From Bacteroidales bacterium (GTDB lineage: Bacteria; Bacteroidota; Bacteroidia; Bacteroidales; UBA932), in contig JAFWRQ010000014.1 in assembly GCA_017519865.1 (NCBI GenBank), positions 1 to 64,000 on the forward strand: a DNA stretch of 64,000 nt, in the 5' to 3' direction. Within the stretch, counting starts at the first letter, position 1; the number at the start of each line of letters is the position of its first letter. Below the pieces are notes generated by a model, which searched no databases, was not told the origin of the DNA, and saw only the letters and a program-made list of their open reading frames with translations. Of the stretch, positions 55,833-64,000 are shown piece by piece. A program made the translations under genes and the position numbers.

Positions 55833-57880
55833 TTTGTACCAGCATACAGAACAAAAACCTTGAGGAGATATTCTCCATCCTCGAGCGGGATGACATCGAG
55901 ATGGCTGAGATCCGCCTGGACCTTTGTCCGGAATTGGACGATGAAGATATCCAGAGCCTTTTTTCAGGGACTGACGTCCCGCTTGTCGCGACCTGCCGCA
56001 TCGCTGGCAGTGCAGACATGCGGGAGGCTGAGCGGCGTCTGAAGGTCGCCATCGAGGCCGGGGCAAAGTATGTGGACCTCGAACTGGAGGCCCCCGCCCC
56101 GATGGGCAAGCGCATCCGCCGCGCCGCCCGGGACTGCGGGACCACCCTCATCCGTTCTTACCACGATTACGAAGGTACGCCCGATATGGAGACTCTCCGA
56201 GAGATGGTCACCAAATGCCGGATCTTCGGATCGGATATCATCAAGGTAGCGACTTTCGCACACGACGCGGAGGATGTCGGGCGCGTAATGTCCCTCTACG
56301 GGATGACTTATCCCGACGGCCGCGTGCAGGAAGAAGGCACACTGGTTGCCTTCTGTATGGGAGAGGCTGGCCGGGAGTCCCGACTGGACTGCCTCCGGAA
56401 GGGCTCCCCGTTCACTTACGCGGCGCTGGATGCGGCCGAAGCCACTGCGCCCGGCCAGTGGACCGCCGCCGAGATGAACGAGGCGGTCTACAAAGGCGCG
56501 CAGGGCTTCTATGCTGAGCATCTGGCAATGCCTTCCTCCAAGAGTTTCGCCCAAAGGGCGATAATCGCCGCTGCCCTGGCTGAGGGCACCTCGCATCTGC
56601 GCGGCTATTCGCCGTGCGCAGACAGCGAGGCCGCCATCGCCGTGGCCAGGGCTCTGGGCGCTGAGGTGCAGGAGGGTGAAGTCCTGGTCATCAAGGGTAT
56701 CGGTCCGATAGACAAACCGTTGCAGATCAACTCCCTGCATTGCGGGGAGTCCGGCCTGCTGACGAGGATGATGATCCCTGTCCTTGCACAGACCGGTCCC
56801 GGTTCCGTGTTGTTTACCGGCGAGAAAACCCTCGTGAACAGGCCCCTGAAAGGGGCGTCCGACATAATGGCTTCCTTCGGCGTCGTTTTGCGGAATGCCG
56901 CCAGGACTTCAAAGGAGATATATGTGCCCCTGCACGTGGACGGGCACCTCGTGCCCGGCAGGGCGGACATCTCGGGGGCCGGAGGATCGCAGATCATCTC
57001 CGGCCTCCTGATGGCCCTGCCGATGGCCTCCGGCCCGTCCACGGTCTATGTCAGCGACCCCAAGAGCATTCCCTATATGTTCATCACGCTGGATGTGCTC
57101 CAGAAGTTCGGAATCCGCATAGCCAACGAGATGGAGGGAGACGAGGAGTTCCTGCAGACGCAGGACTGGAGCCGCTGCACCGGCCTGACCTTCAAGGTCA
57201 GGGGAGGGCAGTGCTACAAGGCCGCCGACTTCAGTCTCGAAGGCGACTGGAGCAGCGCGGCCAATTTCCTCGTGGCCGGGGCCATTTTCGGCAGCGCTTC
57301 TGTAGAAGGCCTTGATACGCAGTCGCTCCAGGCCGATCTGACCATTATGGACATCCTTGTTGAGGCCGGCGCCTCCGTGTCGCAGCTGGACAACGACTGC
57401 GTCGATGAGGTCCAGGCTGCGGCCACTGCCGCCGGCGTCAACCCTCACACTGGCGCCGTCAACGTGGTCAAGTCCCCCTTGAATGCATTCGAATTCGACC
57501 TGAACAATGCCCCTGACCTTTTCCCGATAACGGCCGTGCTGGCGGCTTTCTGCCCTGGCGAAAGCCGCATCGCCGGCACCGGCCGCCTGGCCAACAAAGA
57601 GTCCGACCGGGCCAGGGCGATCACTGATATGCTCACGCAGATGGGTGTAGAATGTCGCATTGAAGGCGATGAGATGGTCATTGTCGGCCATTCCCTGACC
57701 AGCCGCCTTCTGAACGGCCTGCTCCTCAAAGGAGGAGAATATACCTCCAACCACGACCATCGAATGGTCATGGCCTTGAAAGTCGCTTCGCTCGGAGCCT
57801 CGTCCCCTATTGTCATCGACGACGAGGCATGCGTAGCGAAATCATTCCCCGATTTCCTGACATTGTTCTGCGACAGATAG
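55829..57880 (+). CDS. aroDA: fused type I 3-dehydroquinase / EPSP synthase
   Basis: The 683-aa protein has an N-terminal AroD domain (about 1-215): MAEIRLDLCPEL, LVATCRIAG, the active-site His in SYHDYEGTP and the Schiff-base Lys in DIIKVATFAHD. The C-terminal AroA domain (about 225-683) has MPSSKSFAQRAIIAAAL, LHCGESGLLTRMMIPV, SGAGGSQIISGLLMALP and NHDHRMVMALKVAS. It would catalyse the third and sixth steps of the shikimate pathway on one chain in the cytoplasm. aroB overlaps upstream and aroC lies 1.6 kb further, so this is a shikimate cluster. All key residues that I can check are present. Confidence 0.92.
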   Translation: MICTSIQNKNLEEIFSILERDDIEMAEIRLDLCPELDDEDIQSLFSGTDVPLVATCRIAGSADMREAERRLKVAIEAGAKYVDLELEAPAPMGKRIRRAARDCGTTLIRSYHDYEGTPDMETLREMVTKCRIFGSDIIKVATFAHDAEDVGRVMSLYGMTYPDGRVQEEGTLVAFCMGEAGRESRLDCLRKGSPFTYAALDAAEATAPGQWTAAEMNEAVYKGAQGFYAEHLAMPSSKSFAQRAIIAAALAEGTSHLRGYSPCADSEAAIAVARALGAEVQEGEVLVIKGIGPIDKPLQINSLHCGESGLLTRMMIPVLAQTGPGSVLFTGEKTLVNRPLKGASDIMASFGVVLRNAARTSKEIYVPLHVDGHLVPGRADISGAGGSQIISGLLMALPMASGPSTVYVSDPKSIPYMFITLDVLQKFGIRIANEMEGDEEFLQTQDWSRCTGLTFKVRGGQCYKAADFSLEGDWSSAANFLVAGAIFGSASVEGLDTQSLQADLTIMDILVEAGASVSQLDNDCVDEVQAAATAAGVNPHTGAVNVVKSPLNAFEFDLNNAPDLFPITAVLAAFCPGESRIAGTGRLANKESDRARAITDMLTQMGVECRIEGDEMVIVGHSLTSRLLNGLLLKGGEYTSNHDHRMVMALKVASLGASSPIVIDDEACVAKSFPDFLTLFCDR

Positions 57881-57883
57881 ACT

Positions 57884-59260
57884 ATGAAAGATAAGAAAGG
57901 CCTGCTGGCACTGACTCCGTTACTGGTATTCCTTGGAGTGTATTTGGTCACGTCCATCTTGATCAAGGACTTCTACAAGGTCCCTGTGGCATCGGCCTTT
58001 CTGCTCGCTTCGGTCTATGCCGTACTTATCTCCAGGGGGAGTTTGAGGGAGCGTATCGATATCTTTTCGGAAGGCGCTGGCAACTCCAAGGTCCTGCTGA
58101 TGGTGTGGATATTCATCCTGGCCGGTGCCTTCGCACAGACAGCCAAGGACATCGGGGCCATAGATGCTACGGTGAATCTGACCCTCAAAGTCATCCCCAG
58201 TTCCATGCTCTTCGCCGGGCTCTTCTTTACCGCCTGTTTCATCTCGATGTCTGTCGGTACCAGCGTTGGAACGATCGTGGCACTGGCCCCCATCGCCACA
58301 GGGATTGCGCAGGAGGCTGGTTTCTCAGAAGCTTTCATGGCGGCGATCATCGTCGGCGGTGCTTTTTTCGGAGACAACCTGTCTTTCATCAGCGATACGA
58401 CCATTGCAGCCACCAAGGCGCTCGACTGTGCCATGAAAGACAAGTTCAAGGCCAATATCCGCATCGTCGCCCCAGCAGTCCTGCTGGTATTCGCAATATA
58501 TGTCATCAAGGGAATAGGCGTTGATGTGGACGTCGATCCGGGTGCTGCAGAACCTGTCAAACTCATACCGTATCTGCTGGTACTGGTCCTGGCCCTAGCA
58601 GGAATGGATGTACTGATGATTCTCTCGTTGGGCATAGGAGTCAATCTGCTCATCGGCCTCCTTACCGGCAGCCTCGGCTGGGCGGACTGGCTTTCGTCTG
58701 TCGGCGAAGGCATCGGCGGCATGGGCAGCCTGATCATCGTCACGCTGCTCGCCGGTGGCATGATGGCGCTCATTCGCGCCGGCGGCGGCCTCGAGTGGAT
58801 CGTCGGCACCCTCACCCGCCGCCTCGCCCTCACCCGCCGCCTCGCCCCCACCTCCGCCGTCCATGATGCCCCCGCCGCCGGTTCTTCCTCCGTCGCAGCC
58901 AGCCCTGCTGCCCCCGGCGCACCTTCCCGCCGCCAGCGGCGCGGCGCCGAGCTCAGCATCGCCGCGCTCGTCAGCCTCGCAAACCTCTGCACGGCCAACA
59001 ACACAATAGCCATTATCACCGTCGGCGGCATTGCCAAGGACATCGCCGACCGCTTCAGCCTGGACCGCCGCCGTGTCGCCAGCATTCTCGATACCTTCTC
59101 CTGCTTCGTCCAGGGCCTCATCCCCTACGGAGCCCAACTCCTAATGGCCTCCGGCCTGGCCGGTGTCGGCGCCGCAGCAATCATCCGCTACCTCTACTAC
59201 CCCTTCGCCCTCGGCCTCGTCGCCCTTGCCGCCATCTTCCTCCCCTCCCGCCGTCACTGA
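57884..59260 (+). CDS. Na+/H+ antiporter, NhaC family
   Basis: The 458-aa polytopic protein has about eleven hydrophobic segments. MVWIFILAGAFAQTAKDIGAIDATV, CFISMSVGTSVGTIVALAPIATGIA and GAFFGDNLSFISDTTIAATKALDC are typical NhaC motifs (conserved Gly-Asp-Asn and Ser-Asp-Thr). Near residues 310-350 a hydrophilic loop carries an 18-bp tandem duplication (LTRRLA twice) and an Ala/Pro/Ser-rich stretch that is not usual for the family. The gene starts 3 bp after aroD-aroA and may be co-transcribed. It exchanges Na+ for H+ or an organic counter-ion; specificity is unknown. Confidence 0.88.
   Translation: MKDKKGLLALTPLLVFLGVYLVTSILIKDFYKVPVASAFLLASVYAVLISRGSLRERIDIFSEGAGNSKVLLMVWIFILAGAFAQTAKDIGAIDATVNLTLKVIPSSMLFAGLFFTACFISMSVGTSVGTIVALAPIATGIAQEAGFSEAFMAAIIVGGAFFGDNLSFISDTTIAATKALDCAMKDKFKANIRIVAPAVLLVFAIYVIKGIGVDVDVDPGAAEPVKLIPYLLVLVLALAGMDVLMILSLGIGVNLLIGLLTGSLGWADWLSSVGEGIGGMGSLIIVTLLAGGMMALIRAGGGLEWIVGTLTRRLALTRRLAPTSAVHDAPAAGSSSVAASPAAPGAPSRRQRRGAELSIAALVSLANLCTANNTIAIITVGGIAKDIADRFSLDRRRVASILDTFSCFVQGLIPYGAQLLMASGLAGVGAAAIIRYLYYPFALGLVALAAIFLPSRRH
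58811..58846 (+). repeat. 18-bp tandem duplication in the nhaC-like gene
   Basis: CTCACCCGCCGCCTCGCC occurs twice back to back (58811-58828, 58829-58846) and is read in frame as LTRRLA-LTRRLA in a cytoplasmic or periplasmic loop. Confidence 0.9.
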
Positions 59261-59302
59261 CCCGGCCCGCGGCCGTCGTAACTAAAGACTTCATTTCTGA
59301 AT

Positions 59303-59413
59303 CATCCTTCGGGAAAAGCCCGAAGGTAGCGGCAGTTTCGTTGACATCCTTCGGGAAAAGCCCGAAGGTAGTGGCGATTTCAGTGACATCCTTCGGGAAA
59401 TGCCCGAAGGATG
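59303..59413 (+). repeat. REP array: three palindromes at 42-bp period
   Basis: Units at 59303-59329 and 59345-59371 (CATCCTTCGGG, loop AAAAG, CCCGAAGGTAG) and 59387-59413 (perfect CATCCTTCGGG, loop AAATG, CCCGAAGGATG). Spacers are CGGCAGTTTCGTTGA and TGGCGATTTCAGTGA. It is the same family and the same 42-bp period as the array next to the RAYT gene 20 kb away. It fills the gap between the convergent nhaC-like gene and aroC and may act as a bidirectional terminator or mRNA stabiliser. Confidence 0.93.
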
Positions 59414-59468
59414 AGGGGGGGACTCGCGTACGACGAGGCCTCGTTAGCCCAGCATCTTCGCCACCCCC

Positions 59469-59526
59469 GGGGAAATCTGGGGGGATTCGGGAGAGGCGCT
59501 GGGGGAATCCGGAGGGAGGAGGGGGA
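59469..59526 (+). other. G-rich tract, possible G-quadruplex
   Basis: On the + strand there are runs GGGG, GGGGGG, GGG, GGGGG, GGG and GGGGG separated by 4-9 nt, ending just before the aroC stop. Four-run combinations allow a G-quadruplex on the + strand, although some loops are longer than 7 nt. The aroC mRNA has the C-rich version. No ORF or promoter is seen between 59414 and 59527. Confidence 0.35.
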
Positions 59527-59527
59527 G

Positions 59528-60559
59528 CTAGAGGAGGTCGGCGAGGACGATGGCAGTCATGGCCTCGACGATGACCGGAGTGCGGAGCGCGAAGCAGACG
59601 TCGTGGCGGCCTTTGATGCGGAGGGTATCCTCGCGGTTCTCGGCGAAATTCCAGGTCTGCTGGGCCTTGGCGATGCTGGAGGTGGGCTTAAAGGCGACGC
59701 GGAAGACGAGCGGCGCACCGTTGGTGATGCCGCCGTTGACGCCGCCGGCGCCGTTCTTGACGGGGCCTTCGGGTCCGAAGGGGTCGTTGTGCTCCGAGCC
59801 CTTCATGCGGGCGGCGGCGAATCCGTCGCCGAACTCGATGCCGCGTACGCCGGGGATGGAGAATACGGCGTGGGAGACCAGGGACTCGACGGAGTCGAAG
59901 AAGGGCTCGCCGAGGCCGACCGGAAGGCCGGTGGCGGTGCATTGCACCACGCCGCCCAGCGAGTCGCCTTCGGCGGTGGCTGCGGTGAGGAGTTCCGGCC
60001 AGCGTGCGCTGTCCGGGCAGCCGCCGACTTCTATCAGTTTGGCACTGATGTCAATGCCTTCGAGGACTTTCTTTGCGACGACGCCGGCGGCTACGACCGG
60101 CAGGGTGATCCTGCCGGAGAAGTGTCCGCCGCCGCGGGGGTCGTTGGCCCAGTCCCACTTGACGGCAGCGACGTAGTCGGCGTGTCCCGGACGGGGCATC
60201 GCATCGAATTCGCCGTAGTCGCCGGAACGGGTATTGGCATTGCGGAAAACGATGGTCAGGGGAGCGCCGGTGGTGTGGCCGTCGACCACGCCGCTGAGTA
60301 TCTGCGGCTCGTCGGCCTCGACGCGTGGCGTCGTGCCGAAGGCCGCAGGGGCTGCGGCCCCCGGAGCGGCCTGGGCGGAGGCGAAATCGCCCCGGGCCTC
60401 GGCACCGCGCTTGCCCGGCGAACGCCGGGCTATGTCCGCGGCGAAATCAGCCGCGCTCAGTTCCATTCCCTCGGGAACGCCGTCCATCACTATGCCTATG
60501 GCCTCCCCGTGGGATTCACCGAAGATGCTGACCCTGAATATCCTTCCGAATGTGTTCAT
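59528..60559 (-). CDS. aroC: chorismate synthase
   Basis: ATG 60559 (MNTFGRIFRVSIFGESHGEAIGI) is chosen; the longer upstream frame is not supported. The 343-aa enzyme shows the FGESHG signature at its start, DYVAAVKWDWANDPRGGGHFSGRITL and HNDPFGPEGP. RRSPGKRGAEARGD keeps the basic FMN/EPSP region but is followed by an Ala/Pro-rich insertion (about AQAAPGAAAPAAFG) that is longer than usual. It converts EPSP to chorismate with reduced FMN, the last shikimate step, in the cytoplasm. Its promoter is divergent from sufB. Confidence 0.93.
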   Translation of the reverse strand: MNTFGRIFRVSIFGESHGEAIGIVMDGVPEGMELSAADFAADIARRSPGKRGAEARGDFASAQAAPGAAAPAAFGTTPRVEADEPQILSGVVDGHTTGAPLTIVFRNANTRSGDYGEFDAMPRPGHADYVAAVKWDWANDPRGGGHFSGRITLPVVAAGVVAKKVLEGIDISAKLIEVGGCPDSARWPELLTAATAEGDSLGGVVQCTATGLPVGLGEPFFDSVESLVSHAVFSIPGVRGIEFGDGFAAARMKGSEHNDPFGPEGPVKNGAGGVNGGITNGAPLVFRVAFKPTSSIAKAQQTWNFAENREDTLRIKGRHDVCFALRTPVIVEAMTAIVLADLL

Positions 60560-60582
60560 GACAAGTCCGTTTTGGTCCAGTG

Positions 60583-60620
60583 CGAATATACGTTTTTTCT
60601 GACAAAAATCAGTATATTTG
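60583..60620. promoter_or_regulatory. divergent promoters of aroC (-) and sufB (+)
   Basis: On the minus strand TATATTCG (60590 to 60583) lies 23 nt before the aroC ATG. On the plus strand TATATTTG (60613-60620) lies only 6 nt before the sufB ATG at 60627, which suggests a leaderless suf transcript. Clear -33 boxes are not seen for either. Confidence 0.6.
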
Positions 60621-60626
60621 TATTCT

Positions 60627-62075
<1,449 letters not shown>

Positions 62076-62076
62076 T

Positions 62077-62661
62077 ATGAACTGGCTAGATCTCGTTTCT
62101 TCGATACTCGGTCTGACCTGCGTCGTACTCGCAGGCCGGAACAGCAAATACAACTTCTGGGTAGGCTACCTTTATACCGCCGCCCTGTTCTTCCTTTTCT
62201 GGGAGAAGAACCTCGTCGCCTCGCTGATGCTTCAGCCGGTTTCCCTGGGCATCAACATAATGGGACACTACCGTTGGACCCATCCGCGCGAGAATGAAAA
62301 GAGCTCCAAGGACGGCAGTGCGTTGAAAGTGACCATGCTGAGCTGGCCTGAGAGGGCACTGTGCGCGGTGGCTGTCTTTGTGATAGCCTTCGCCTGGGGA
62401 TGGCTGCTGGACAGGCTTTTCCCGGCCGATCCGCATCCTTACCTCGACTCCTGCGTGACGGTACTGATCCTGATGGCCCAGTTCCTCTCCGCGCAGAAGA
62501 AATGGGACTGCTGGGTGGCCTGGTTGATTGTCAACGTGACTCAGATGGCACTGCACCTTTCGGTGGGGAACGTATTCATGCCCATCGTGTGCGGACTATA
62601 CCTCATCAACGGCATCATCTCGCTGCGCAATTGGGGTAAACTATACAACAAGAACGCTTAA
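62077..62661 (+). CDS. pnuC: PnuC-family nicotinamide riboside transporter, inside the suf operon
   Basis: The 194-aa membrane protein has about seven hydrophobic segments. NWLDLVSSILGLTCVVLAGRNSKYNFWVGYLYT at the start, MGHYRWTHP, and SAQKKWDCWVAWLIVNVTQMAL near the end are PnuC features. PnuC lets nicotinamide riboside (or related vitamins) cross the inner membrane by facilitated diffusion. The start is 1 bp after the sufB stop and sufC follows 12 bp later, so it is in the same operon. A gene of NAD salvage between sufB and sufC is unusual; other vitamin substrates (thiamine, riboflavin in related PnuT/PnuX) are possible. Confidence 0.82.
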   Translation: MNWLDLVSSILGLTCVVLAGRNSKYNFWVGYLYTAALFFLFWEKNLVASLMLQPVSLGINIMGHYRWTHPRENEKSSKDGSALKVTMLSWPERALCAVAVFVIAFAWGWLLDRLFPADPHPYLDSCVTVLILMAQFLSAQKKWDCWVAWLIVNVTQMALHLSVGNVFMPIVCGLYLINGIISLRNWGKLYNKNA

Positions 62662-62673
62662 TATCAGATCTTT

Positions 62674-63426
62674 ATGACTGACGACAACATACTGCTTGAC
62701 ATCCGCGGACTCCACGCCTCAATAGGCGACAAGGAGATACTCAAGGGGATCGACATGACGATCCGCAAGGGCGAAGTCCACGCGGTCATGGGTCCGAACG
62801 GCGCCGGCAAGAGCACGCTTTCAGCAGTGCTCGTGGGGCGCCCGGACTACACCGTCACCGCCGGCACGGTGACGTTCCTCGGGAGGGACCTTCTGTCCCT
62901 CAGCCCCGAGGAACGCTCGTGGGCCGGCCTCTTCCTCTCTTTCCAGTACCCCATCGAAATTCCCGGAGTCAGCATTACCAATTTCATGAAGGCGGCAGTC
63001 AACGCCCGCCGCAAGGCGCAGGGCCTCGAGGACCTGAAGCCCTCCGAGTTCATCAAACTGATGAAAGAGAAGATGGCACTGGTCCAGATGAAGGGTGAGT
63101 TCGCCAAGCGTGAGGTCAACGTGGGCTTCTCAGGAGGTGAGAAAAAGCGCAACGAGATATTCCAGATGGCCATGCTGGAGCCGACGCTGTCCATCCTCGA
63201 CGAGACCGACAGCGGTCTGGACGTCGACGCGCTCCGCATCGTTGCGGACGGCGTCAACGCCTTGCGCTCGCCTGAGAAGAGCGCCATCGTCATCACCCAC
63301 TACCAGCGCCTGCTGGAGTATATCGTCCCCGATGTGGTGCACGTACTCAAGGACGGCCGCTTCGTCAAGACCGGTGGCCGCGAGCTGGTGGATTTCATTG
63401 ACCGTAACGGATACGACGGATTCTAG
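62674..63426 (+). CDS. sufC: Fe-S cluster assembly ATPase SufC
   Basis: The 250-aa soluble ABC-type ATPase has Walker A MGPNGAGKSTLSAVL, the Q-loop area FLSFQYPIEIPGVSI, signature GFSGGEKKRNEIFQM, Walker B LSILDETDSGLDVDAL and the H-loop VITHYQRLLEYI. It drives the structural change of SufBD during Fe-S cluster assembly. Length and motifs are normal. It precedes sufD by 3 bp and follows pnuC by 12 bp. Confidence 0.97.
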   Translation: MTDDNILLDIRGLHASIGDKEILKGIDMTIRKGEVHAVMGPNGAGKSTLSAVLVGRPDYTVTAGTVTFLGRDLLSLSPEERSWAGLFLSFQYPIEIPGVSITNFMKAAVNARRKAQGLEDLKPSEFIKLMKEKMALVQMKGEFAKREVNVGFSGGEKKRNEIFQMAMLEPTLSILDETDSGLDVDALRIVADGVNALRSPEKSAIVITHYQRLLEYIVPDVVHVLKDGRFVKTGGRELVDFIDRNGYDGF

Positions 63427-63429
63427 GCC

Positions 63430-64000
63430 ATGAAGGAGAAGATCATAGACAGGGGACACTACGTCGCGGCACCGACCCCGGAGGGGGCGGTGGTCGTGCC
63501 GGTTGGCCAGCGCCTGTCGCTGTGCGACGCGCTGTCCGGGCCGCACGCCTTCGTCCTTGAGGCCGGGGCCTCGCTGGACCTGTGCCTGCTGGCCTTCCCG
63601 GGCTCCTCGACGGGGACGGAACTGACCGTCGACCTGGTCGGAGAGGGTGCCGAAGCATCGCTTTCAGGCCTGTATGTCTGCAAGGAAGGGGAGTTCTCGC
63701 TGAAGGTGATCGTGCGCCATCGTGTCGGCGGCTGCGTGTCCAACCAGCTTTTCAAGGGCATAGTGACCGGCTCCGCCCGGGCAGCGTTTGACGGGCGCAT
63801 CATCGTTGCGCCGGATGCCCAGAAGACCAAAGCCTATCAGACCGACCATAACCTGCTGCTGGGCGTCGATGCGCGCGCCGAGACGCGGCCGCAGCTGGAG
63901 ATCTACGCCGATGACGTGGAGTGCTCGCACGGCGCCACGGTCGGCCGTCTCGACGAGTCGGGGCAGTTCTATATGCAGTCCCGCGGCATTCCCGAACGGG
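63430..64000 (+). CDS. sufD: Fe-S cluster assembly protein SufD, cut by the window edge
   Basis: The frame opens with ATG 63430 (MKEKIIDRGHYVAAPTPEG) and runs open to the end of the window, about 190 aa. FDGRIIVAPDAQKTKAYQTD, NLLLGVDA, TRPQLEIYADDVECSHGATVG and FYMQSRGIPER are SufD features (shared with SufB, but position and order point to SufD). It completes the SufBC2D scaffold. The N-terminal part is shorter than in E. coli SufD. The rest of the gene lies beyond the window. Confidence 0.93.
   Translation, partial: MKEKIIDRGHYVAAPTPEGAVVVPVGQRLSLCDALSGPHAFVLEAGASLDLCLLAFPGSSTGTELTVDLVGEGAEASLSGLYVCKEGEFSLKVIVRHRVGGCVSNQLFKGIVTGSARAAFDGRIIVAPDAQKTKAYQTDHNLLLGVDARAETRPQLEIYADDVECSHGATVGRLDESGQFYMQSRGIPER

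Noticed and set aside
60618-60626. TTG start for sufB
   Set aside because: The TTG is part of the TATATTTG promoter box.

Overview
The window looks like chromosomal DNA from a high-GC member of the Bacteroidetes, most probably the order Bacteroidales. The evidence is a SusC/SusD pair, the phylum-specific -7 promoter motif (TAnnTTTG, often with TTTG about 20 bp upstream), few Shine-Dalgarno sites, and gene families typical of Bacteroidales (DUF5687 ABC permease, YoaP-type GNAT, long NagB/PIG-L protein, rSAM/lipoprotein pair). Family or genus cannot be fixed from this sequence alone.

Layout. 1-3.2 kb: a small accessory region (YoaP-type acetyltransferase, tiny membrane protein, unknown lipoprotein, degenerate retropepsin-like protein). 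3.3-18.5 kb: a probable amino-sugar/glycan utilisation region. It holds a TolB-like propeller fused to a sugar isomerase-like barrel, NagB/PIG-L, an operon of GH20 hexosaminidase, XylR-type regulator and histidine-type phosphatase, a divergent SusC/SusD pair and a porin-like protein. 18.6-25 kb: a nitroreductase and the rod-shape operon mreB-mreC-mreD-mrdA(PBP2)-rodA. 25-38 kb: housekeeping genes (ispD, Lrp/AsnC regulator, topA, PBP1A, ddl, prmC, an unknown lipoprotein, Xaa-Pro aminopeptidase, DUF456, fabG, comF). 38-39.3 kb: a REP-associated tyrosine transposase (RAYT) with matching palindromes on both sides. 39.3-41 kb: a radical SAM/SPASM enzyme translationally coupled to its partner lipoprotein. 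41-48 kb: a large EF-hand membrane protein, rmuC, a LolA-like protein, a tandem metallo-beta-lactamase-fold lipoprotein and a TerB/J-domain protein. 48-54.5 kb: a plug-only paralogue beside a full outer-membrane barrel protein, an ABC export pair, and a wHTH regulator with a membrane protein. 54.5-60.6 kb: tRNA-Leu, aroB, an aroD-aroA fusion, a NhaC antiporter and aroC. 60.6-64 kb: sufB, pnuC, sufC and sufD, the last cut by the window edge.

The strongest unusual signal is two families of repeated palindromes. The first is a 27-bp palindrome (arms CATCCTTCGGG/CCCGAAGGATG, 5-nt loop). One copy lies inside comF, three are in tandem at a 42-bp period just downstream of the RAYT gene (whose stop codon lies in the first unit), and three more are at a 42-bp period 20 kb away between nhaC and aroC. 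The second family (TACCCTGCGGG/CCCGCAGGGTA) forms a 43-bp-period array inside aroB; its three periods keep the reading frame. Other points of interest are several multi-domain fusions, substituted catalytic residues in NagB and the retropepsin-like protein, pnuC inserted in the suf operon, and several promoters so close to ATG that leaderless transcripts are likely.
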